Of a stretch of 64,000 nt of DNA, positions 54,056 through 61,071 are shown in pieces; the first letter of the stretch is position 1, and each line of letters begins with the position of its first letter. This DNA comes from CAZUXY01 sp964624235 (GTDB lineage Bacteria > Spirochaetota > UBA4802 > UBA5368). A model generated the notes under the pieces. It saw only the letters and a program-made list of their open reading frames with translations. It was not told the origin of the DNA and did no database searches. Position numbers and translations under genes: made by a program. The DNA lies in contig CAZUXY010000001.1 in assembly GCA_964624235.1 (NCBI GenBank), positions 62,001 through 126,000 on the forward strand, written 5' to 3'.

Positions 54056-54943
54056 ATGAGCATGACGGTGAAAAAAAGCTTTCCCGGTGGAATACTGATA
54101 CTGCTTCTTATACTGCTTGCGCTGCTATCGGTTGTATTATCTGCAGGTTATTTTTATTATATCACCCGCACCAGGACGGCGGAAATAGTGAAAGAAACCC
54201 TTTCCACCCTGACCACTCTGGTTGATTCGCAGGCCACACTTGCCGAAATCAGTTACGCTAACAGGGACTATAACCGCCTGAAAAAACTTTTTATGGAACG
54301 AACGGCGATTAATGGAATTCTGGAATCGTTTTTTGTTCTATCAAACGGAAAGATTGTAATACATTCAAACGAAGAAACAGTAAAAAATCTGCAGGGGAAT
54401 ATCGCAAGCGACGAATTCGCCTACAACCTGGACCAGATACTGATGCCTTTACGGCGAAAAAAAAGGGAAGTCCTGTTTCTGGATTATCACATCATCAACC
54501 AGAAGGTCCCATACGGCCTTAGGGAGCGAGCCCTCTTAAAACGATATATTTATCATGGCGTGGACAGGGTCGGGTGGCTTGCGACAAGGGCCGTATTCTA
54601 CCGTTCGAAGCCCGTGGGAACCGTAAATTATATTATCACCAAAAAACGCATATATGATCTTATTAATGCCACAGCCCTTGAGAGTCTTTACATCCTCGGG
54701 GTGCTTTTAGGATGCACGCTTTTGATTTCCCTGACTACCTCGGTCATTATTTACCGCAAATACCGGAGGGTTGTTACGGAACAGCCAGTTGAAAATCCAC
54801 ACGTCCCTGAATTACAACCGGACCAAACGGCAGAAGATGGGATCGAGTCATTGAGTCCACCCGAAATATCGGTGCCTGACACACGGACCGTACCACTGGT
54901 TGTCCCGGGGAGGATCAAGGACGCAATACCCGTAACTAAATGA
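54056..54943 (+). CDS. membrane sensor-like protein with extracytoplasmic domain
   Basis: 295 residues from ATG 54056 (also a GTG at 54038 or ATG 54062; no clear ribosome site). One membrane helix at about 13-35, an extracytoplasmic domain of about 170 residues that looks like a double-Cache/CHASE-type sensor (VKETLSTLTTLVDSQATLAEISYANRDYNRL...), a second helix at about 205-230 and a short proline/acidic cytoplasmic tail. It has no output domain. It lies 9 bases before the STAS-zinc ribbon gene, so the two probably work together. Confidence 0.65.
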   Translation: MSMTVKKSFPGGILILLLILLALLSVVLSAGYFYYITRTRTAEIVKETLSTLTTLVDSQATLAEISYANRDYNRLKKLFMERTAINGILESFFVLSNGKIVIHSNEETVKNLQGNIASDEFAYNLDQILMPLRRKKREVLFLDYHIINQKVPYGLRERALLKRYIYHGVDRVGWLATRAVFYRSKPVGTVNYIITKKRIYDLINATALESLYILGVLLGCTLLISLTTSVIIYRKYRRVVTEQPVENPHVPELQPDQTAEDGIESLSPPEISVPDTRTVPLVVPGRIKDAIPVTK

Positions 54944-54952
54944 GAGGACACG

Positions 54953-55639
54953 ATGCTTTTCATCAATCATTCGGAGATACCTGCAAAGGGAATAGTAATC
55001 ATAGAGGCCAAGGGTCCTCTCAACACGGCCACAAGCCAGGATTTTGAAGATTATATAAATCAGCTGATTGAAAGAGACCTGAGCTGTATAATTTTCGATG
55101 CGCACGGACTGGAGTTTTTAAGTTCGGTGGGGATAGGGGTGATCCTGTATATAATGAAAACTCTGACCGCACGCAAAGGTGTTTTTATCCTCTGCGATCT
55201 ACCCGGGGAAATTAAATCGCTGCTTTCTCTGCTCGGATTCAATAAAATACTCTCTATAGCCGAGTCCAGGGAAGACGCCCTGATGATGATGGAAAGCAGG
55301 ATACAGATAGGGGAAACGGGAGAGATAGCACTGGACGAGATTGCGATTTCAGAGGAAAAAGAAACCATATCATCCCGAATCAGAAGGGGAGAGGCCCATT
55401 CTTCCAGCTACGCCGAAAGTGGAACATCCGGAGGTGGAACATCCGAAGGAATAACGGCCGAGGATGCAGGTACCGCAGATAAACCCTCCGTTTCGACAAT
55501 GCCGGATTTTGCGAATCCTCTGATTGTTGAATGCGCTGAATGCAAAGGGCTCATTCGTGTTAAACGAAGCGGTTCCTATCAGTGCCCCTACTGCCATACT
55601 GAGTTTATCGCGGAAAAAGACCGTACGATAATATTCTAA
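54953..55639 (+). CDS. STAS-domain protein with C-terminal zinc ribbon
   Basis: 228 residues. An N-terminal STAS domain (about 1-110) has the region for the phospho-acceptor Ser, FLSSVGIGV, as in SpoIIAA/RsbV-type anti-anti-sigma proteins. A flexible Gly/Ser/Glu linker (about 120-190) ends in a zinc ribbon with two CxxC pairs (CAECKG ... CPYCHTEF). A zinc ribbon on a STAS protein is unusual. A likely partner class, SpoIIE-type PP2C, is encoded at 20939. Confidence 0.78.
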   Translation: MLFINHSEIPAKGIVIIEAKGPLNTATSQDFEDYINQLIERDLSCIIFDAHGLEFLSSVGIGVILYIMKTLTARKGVFILCDLPGEIKSLLSLLGFNKILSIAESREDALMMMESRIQIGETGEIALDEIAISEEKETISSRIRRGEAHSSSYAESGTSGGGTSEGITAEDAGTADKPSVSTMPDFANPLIVECAECKGLIRVKRSGSYQCPYCHTEFIAEKDRTIIF

Positions 55640-55814
55640 ACTCGCCATGAAATAAAGATATTGACTTTACACTCGTTCAATATTTAACTAACATTGACCT
55701 GCAGGAATAACCGGATCGGATTCCAGGCTTCCATTGCAGTTGAGCCGGTATACCCGTTGATTTGTGGGAAAAGATTCCGTATAATGCACATATATTTTGA
55801 TTGAGGTGCCGGAT

Positions 55815-56387
55815 ATGAAAGTTGTCCATGTATTAAAAAAAATTGAAACTATAGACAACGACATCAAAGAACTGAGAAAAATGGAGAAGTCACTGCATAA
55901 AAATAAATCTTTCACCACGCCGATTTATCTGTCCATTGAAAAGCAGATCAATATACTGCTGGATGAAAGGATCAAGATGCTGGGACTGCGCATAGAGAAT
56001 CCCCCTCCCTCCCTGGCAGGAGAGATGGAAAAGGCACTTGACGATCAGAAGAAAGTCGCTGAAAGACCTCAGGAAAAAAAGAAAAACAGAATCAAGAAGA
56101 TAAAATCCGGTGCAGTTAAATCCCCGCAAGAGGAAATACCGGTCGAAGACATTCCTATAATGACGCAGGATCTGATTGATGAAAAAATAAAAAAAATTAA
56201 TCGTGAAGCGGGAGCAGCCGAACCGCGTAAACTTCTGAACAATGTCGAAACCAATCTACCCGGGGACGAATCGGTCAAGCTTCTGGATATAGCTCTGGAA
56301 AAGGGGAGCATTTCAAAAAACGATATCGACAAGGAAAAAAAGAAGGTAAGGTTTTTTAAGGAAAACTTCCCCGGAGGGGAATATTAG
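55815..56387 (+). CDS. unknown charged, coiled-coil protein
   Basis: 190 residues from ATG 55815 (GAGGTG site 7 bases before). Highly charged: a coiled-coil start (KKIETIDNDIKELRKMEKSL), a lysine-rich middle (QEKKKNRIKKIKSG) and acidic/helical end. No family is recognised. It may be a small cytoplasmic structural or regulatory protein; it is a separate unit after a gap of about 175 bases. Confidence 0.6.
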   Translation: MKVVHVLKKIETIDNDIKELRKMEKSLHKNKSFTTPIYLSIEKQINILLDERIKMLGLRIENPPPSLAGEMEKALDDQKKVAERPQEKKKNRIKKIKSGAVKSPQEEIPVEDIPIMTQDLIDEKIKKINREAGAAEPRKLLNNVETNLPGDESVKLLDIALEKGSISKNDIDKEKKKVRFFKENFPGGEY

Positions 56388-56506
56388 TATCATTGCCGCC
56401 GATTACATCAGATGACCGCCGTTTGTTCTTTACGGCAATGGTATATTCCCCGAAAGCAAGTAGGCATATCTCTGCATCTCGATTGTTAAATCTTATAGTG
56501 AGTGCA

Positions 56507-59248
56507 TCAGGGGGCTGCTACTCTGCTGATTACGAACTCCAGTTTGCTCTTCTCCAGGAAAAAGAGCGAAGTGCCGCGGGAGTATTCTTCATCCTTCAGG
56601 TCATTGAAGTACAGATCGCGGACTAGAGGGGATAAAGGATACCCCTTGATTCTCAGTTCGTTGACTTTGTCCTTGATGCTGTACACCTCATTAATTGTCA
56701 TCAATCCTGAAGTGATATTGTCGGGAAATTGCACGTCATAAAAGGGTTCCGGTCCGATGCTTTTAGACACGGCTACGGCTACGGCGCTGTTGGTCTTAAA
56801 ACTGGTGAGATATTGGGCCTGAATTTTCTCGGTCTCATCTGAAATGTGATAATTGCCCATTCTATCACGCTCGATTTTAAAAAAACCGATCCTTGACTCT
56901 TCAATAAGACTGAGGGTGTGCTTCTCGTTCACCCTCTTAATCACGTTTTTACAGAAATCGAACAATGACATTAAAACCTGATCCCTGTTCTTCCTCGATT
57001 TCACGAATACGAACATGTTACCGCTTTCATTTACTACGTATATTATAAGCTGTTCGTTTTTCTCCTCATAAACGGCCACTACGGAATTATCCCGATACAT
57101 TGAGTATGCATGCTGCATGGACAGCAGGGGTTCCTCATCAGAGAATATATGATACCGCACAGCAACCAGGGGTTTAAGCCCTATCGCTGCGATAAATTTT
57201 ATATAACTGGAATAGAGGTTTGCGGTAACATCATTTCCGTTTCTTGTTATCATCAATATGTTGCTGCCCAGACGGGTAACAAACCGTACATTATCATGTC
57301 GTGTAGCTTCGATAAGGGAGGAGTATGCCTCCTTGAACAGTACCTGGTAATATTTATAAAACTTTTTATGCGGCTCGGGACAGTTGACCACACAGTAGTT
57401 ATCATAACGGGCTTTAAGCTTGATCCCATCGCGAATGACCAGGTGCAGGATCCTGGCTATATCTTCCTCGGCCTTATACTCTTTAATGTACGATTCCCCC
57501 CAGCTCGAATAATACAGATGATGCAGGGTTTGAATGGTTTCGTTGTTCTCAATGTTGAAATTAATTATCACGACATTGACGAGTGCGAAAGCAGGTTCAA
57601 GAAAGTACTGGTTTTTGATTTTTATGTTATTCGCCGAAAAGAGTGTGGTTATCTGGCCCAGCAGTTCCACAACAAAGTTCTGATTTATTCTGGAATAACC
57701 GGACTGGATATGCAACCGGGAAAAGACAGGTTCATAAATCTGATTCACCGCCACCCATGTTATCAGGTGTAAAAGCTCTTTTTCAACCCGCAGCGTCGTG
57801 GAAACGAAGGTATCGTCCTCGCTTTTATTCCTCTTGAAAAGCCTCCATTCCATGTCGTGTATTCCCTGGCTTACCGGTTCAATATAGAGTATTGCCTCTG
57901 ACGGCGTGTCCTTGAAGGTAATGAAGTTATCTATCTTGTCTTTTTCCCTGGAAAAATGGGTTTTTATCTTCCTGCTGAGCAGCATGAAATCGGTTTCTGA
58001 TATTTTTTTCTCGAGCTTCAGTGAAGGAAGCTGCGTTGCGATCTTCTGATAACTCAGCAGCATGAAACGTTTCACTGAATCCCAGAAGTTCATGATTTTG
58101 TTGAAATCCCACTGGTCGAAATTATCAAGGTCCCGCAGGGTTTTGACATCCCAGCCCCAGTCCTTGGCATACTTGAACATTACCGCTACCTTATAGGGTA
58201 TGTTCTTACGGTCTTTAATACCTATATATTTCGATATCTGGGGATCTACCTTCAGGTACAGGTTCTTTTTAAGGATATCAATCATATCCTTGTCTTTTAA
58301 GGTGGTGCTGTAATAGTCAAATACTTCGTTGAACATCAGAAGATAAGAGTCGACAATGGAATTATCCAGGTTTCCCCTCTGTACATTGATCTTGATCTTC
58401 TGACTCAGGAGGGGCGAATCACCCTTGCCGAATATATATTTTTCCAGAACACCGATCTTAATGATGGATTTGAATGGATTACCCAGGGATTTGATGATCT
58501 GGAAAAGGGCCGCACCGAGGAAATCCTCCCTGGAAATCTCAAACAGGTTCCCAAGATCCAGAAAATACTGACGCTTGGTATCCGGCAGCTTTTCTATGAG
58601 CGTATCATATTCATTATCCCTGATCAAATGCGGTAAGGACCACCAGAAGGGGATTTTTCCCGCTATGATGATGGAACTTCTCAGAAATTCATCTTTCAAA
58701 ACGGCACCTACGGTAGTACCGAAAGCTTCTTCCTCATCCTCCGCGAATATATTCATTTTGATGCTTTGAATATCATTAATAAAAAGATGAACCGGCACCT
58801 CGATTTCCGATTCCGCCCATTTCTGGATGCTCTCAACCTTCTTTTCAAACAGGCCGAACTGCTCCCTCGTAACCGAATCACGGTTGACGCATACCCAGTA
58901 ATCAAAGTCTGATTTTTTGTTATAGGCTACAGTCCCGACACTGCCCATTACCGCCAGCATTTCCACATAATGAGTACCCACGACCGGTTCTATTCTCACA
59001 GCAGGGTATTTAGTGTGCAGAAACCGCTTTGTTTCATCATCGGGGAAATAGCCGTAGATACCGAGCGGTACGTCTCCTTCTACGTAACCCGGCAGTCTTT
59101 TATTGTTTATAGAAAGCAGAAAGGGAATTGCATTGAGTACACGTTTCATGTTGGGATTGGGCAAAAGCTGTTGAAAACGCTGGTACTTAAGATCATTATA
59201 TCGCCGGAATTTTTCCCGGTTTTCATCAATTGTTTCAAGATATCCCAT
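56507..59248 (-). CDS. class I adenylate cyclase (CyaA-like)
   Basis: 913 residues. The N-terminal catalytic part has MGSVGTVAYNKKSDFDYWVC at 101-120, corresponding to the GS...SDxDxW nucleotidyltransferase motif of enterobacterial CyaA (D114 and D116 are metal ligands). FINDIQSIKMNIFA and IPFWWSLP (like the CyaA VPPWWLLP region) follow. The length is close to E. coli CyaA (848). It makes cAMP from ATP. Class I cyclases are best known from Gammaproteobacteria; an intact one in a spirochaete is notable. No cAMP receptor gene is nearby. Confidence 0.85.
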   Translation of the reverse strand: MGYLETIDENREKFRRYNDLKYQRFQQLLPNPNMKRVLNAIPFLLSINNKRLPGYVEGDVPLGIYGYFPDDETKRFLHTKYPAVRIEPVVGTHYVEMLAVMGSVGTVAYNKKSDFDYWVCVNRDSVTREQFGLFEKKVESIQKWAESEIEVPVHLFINDIQSIKMNIFAEDEEEAFGTTVGAVLKDEFLRSSIIIAGKIPFWWSLPHLIRDNEYDTLIEKLPDTKRQYFLDLGNLFEISREDFLGAALFQIIKSLGNPFKSIIKIGVLEKYIFGKGDSPLLSQKIKINVQRGNLDNSIVDSYLLMFNEVFDYYSTTLKDKDMIDILKKNLYLKVDPQISKYIGIKDRKNIPYKVAVMFKYAKDWGWDVKTLRDLDNFDQWDFNKIMNFWDSVKRFMLLSYQKIATQLPSLKLEKKISETDFMLLSRKIKTHFSREKDKIDNFITFKDTPSEAILYIEPVSQGIHDMEWRLFKRNKSEDDTFVSTTLRVEKELLHLITWVAVNQIYEPVFSRLHIQSGYSRINQNFVVELLGQITTLFSANNIKIKNQYFLEPAFALVNVVIINFNIENNETIQTLHHLYYSSWGESYIKEYKAEEDIARILHLVIRDGIKLKARYDNYCVVNCPEPHKKFYKYYQVLFKEAYSSLIEATRHDNVRFVTRLGSNILMITRNGNDVTANLYSSYIKFIAAIGLKPLVAVRYHIFSDEEPLLSMQHAYSMYRDNSVVAVYEEKNEQLIIYVVNESGNMFVFVKSRKNRDQVLMSLFDFCKNVIKRVNEKHTLSLIEESRIGFFKIERDRMGNYHISDETEKIQAQYLTSFKTNSAVAVAVSKSIGPEPFYDVQFPDNITSGLMTINEVYSIKDKVNELRIKGYPLSPLVRDLYFNDLKDEEYSRGTSLFFLEKSKLEFVISRVAAP

Positions 59249-59266
59249 AAATGCCTGCAGACAAAT

Positions 59267-60292
59267 TCAAAAATATTCATTCCAGACCGCTGCCAGTTCC
59301 AGCAGGGGGTGTCCCGAAAACTCCCTGGATATACGGTGACTTTTGATACTATTATCAGCCCGGTGCAGCAGGTACATCATTTTTTTTATTCTGTATGGAG
59401 GATTTTCCCCGGCGGCTGCTATAAACTCTTTCTGTTTGCGTTCTGGAATGGAAAGTTTTTTCAACGCTTCCCCGACGGAATCACCGCCGGCAATCAAAGC
59501 ATGATATGACTCGAACTGTTCAGCACGCCTTATCAGGCTCCCCAGAATCATAAGTTCATGAATTCCGTTATCTAAAAGCTTTTTCAGCACTCCAAACACA
59601 TTGCCTTTTCCGGTAAAAACAACATCGACAAAATCCTGCAGGCTTACCTCCCTCTGGTCGGTGACCATGCGTTTGACGGTTTCCCCGGTTATCGTCCCGT
59701 TTTCGGTATAGCAACCCATAATATCAAGGGCTTCATCGATTTTCCTTACATCCCTGCCGCAAAGATCCAGCAGGGCTGTCACCGCACCCGGTTCGATACT
59801 GATCTGTTCCTTTTCAAGACGGTCACTGATATAGGTTATCAGATCTTTTTCGAATAATTTCCAGAAATGGTACACCCTTGCACGTGTTAATTCTTCCTCT
59901 TTAAAAAACCGGGGCGTAAAGTTTTTGCCGCTGGTCATGATGATTACATGAGACTCAGGAAGCGCGTACAGTAATTCATGCAGTAGATCCAGATTCTCCC
60001 TGCTGGAAGGAAGAGCGTCGATATTCCGCATAATACAGGTCTTTTTCGCTGAAAACATGGAAGGTGACAGTGCAAATTCAACACCCTGGATGAATTCGTC
60101 CATCTCGATATGAAAATTTCCCGTTGAAAGTGAGATGGAAACCACACCAGGAATTGCCAGTTGTACTATTCTCTGAATACACTTGTCCTTCTCACCTTCT
60201 TCTTCACCGATAAGAAGATAGATCGGATAAATCTTTCCATTTTCAAGTTCGCCGATCAACTGTCTCGATGATGGAAATTTTTTAAATACCAT
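59267..60292 (-). CDS. holA: DNA polymerase III delta subunit
   Basis: 341 residues. IYLLIGEEEGEKDKCIQRIV, the lysine/aromatic helix (FWKLFEKDLITYISDRLEKEQISIEP) and LLDLCGRDVRKIDEAL are features of the HolA clamp-loader family. It opens the beta clamp. It is adjacent to the LptE-like gene, an arrangement seen in other diderms. Confidence 0.9.
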   Translation of the reverse strand: MVFKKFPSSRQLIGELENGKIYPIYLLIGEEEGEKDKCIQRIVQLAIPGVVSISLSTGNFHIEMDEFIQGVEFALSPSMFSAKKTCIMRNIDALPSSRENLDLLHELLYALPESHVIIMTSGKNFTPRFFKEEELTRARVYHFWKLFEKDLITYISDRLEKEQISIEPGAVTALLDLCGRDVRKIDEALDIMGCYTENGTITGETVKRMVTDQREVSLQDFVDVVFTGKGNVFGVLKKLLDNGIHELMILGSLIRRAEQFESYHALIAGGDSVGEALKKLSIPERKQKEFIAAAGENPPYRIKKMMYLLHRADNSIKSHRISREFSGHPLLELAAVWNEYF

Positions 60293-60299
60293 GCAGGTT

Positions 60300-60908
60300 T
60301 TACCTTCTTCCCTTTTCCACCGGCGACAGCAGTTCGGTATACCAGCCGCTGATCACTTTCCTGCTGATCCTTTTCGCGAGATTTTCCACAACCGCATCCT
60401 GTATCGCCATCTCGCTGGTGATCGGCGGTACATTATCAGAGAATTCCTCAAACGCCTGGACGTCGGGGTCCCTGAATATTTCCCTGTCGTTTTTCACGTT
60501 TATCAGCCGCACGAAAACCGCCATCCTCATCCTCTTTTTAACCGGTATCCCCATGCTGTCGTATTTCAGGGGCCGTACCTGGTAGAGCATTAATCCCCCC
60601 GTAAGCAGAAGGTCATGGATCTCACCGGATGTGACTACACCAAGCCTTCCGTCCCTGGCAATCAGATCCCTGACCCTGAGAGTCAACTTGTTCACAAGCA
60701 CGGCATGATCCCCATGAAAGGTAAAATCATGGATCAGTATCCTGTTCGCTTCCCTCGGTACTACGGGTTCACCATTTATAGTATTAATAACCCGGTTCAC
60801 CTGCATGCCGCTTTCTCTGCCTGTTCCTGCACAGCCGGCCCCCGTGAAACACACAATCATGAGTGCAGTAATATTATTAAGCAGGATCCTGATTGATGGT
60901 TTTTTCAT
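60300..60908 (-). CDS. LptE-like LPS-assembly lipoprotein
   Basis: 202 residues from ATG 60908 (an ATG six codons earlier is possible; neither site has a clear ribosome site). The signal ends FTGAGC. The body (LTLRVRDLIARDGRLGVVTS; GGLMLYQVRPLKYDSMGIPVKK; SEMAIQDAVVENLAKRISRKVISGW) follows the LptE pattern. LptE helps LptD insert LPS into the outer membrane. The lptE-holA order supports the call. Sequence similarity is weak, so the assignment rests partly on context. Confidence 0.65.
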   Translation of the reverse strand: MKKPSIRILLNNITALMIVCFTGAGCAGTGRESGMQVNRVINTINGEPVVPREANRILIHDFTFHGDHAVLVNKLTLRVRDLIARDGRLGVVTSGEIHDLLLTGGLMLYQVRPLKYDSMGIPVKKRMRMAVFVRLINVKNDREIFRDPDVQAFEEFSDNVPPITSEMAIQDAVVENLAKRISRKVISGWYTELLSPVEKGRR

Positions 60909-61043
60909 GGCAACTAGGTCTTTCATTTAAAAAATAAAAAAAGATAAAGAATCAACCGGTTTTCCCCGATAATAAACACATCATTTTACACTTTCCGGTC
61001 TTCCTTGACCAGATCAACTGGGTATGAAGACTGCTCGCAACAG

Positions 61044-61071
61044 ACGGGATACGGGTTATCCCGTTTTTTTT
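61044..61071 (+). terminator. plus-strand intrinsic terminator with no plus-strand gene
   Basis: ACGGGATA (61044-61051), loop CGGGT, TATCCCGT (61057-61064), T-tract to 61070. The T-tract is on the plus strand only. The genes on both sides are minus-strand, so a short plus-strand (antisense or small) RNA may end here. On the minus strand it is a hairpin right after the stop of the GH13-GT5 gene without a T-tract. Confidence 0.6.

Noticed and set aside
55421..55450. Short direct repeat (GGTGGAACATCCG-like) in the STAS gene
   Set aside because: Two imperfect copies in a Gly/Ser linker; explained by codon use for a low-complexity linker.
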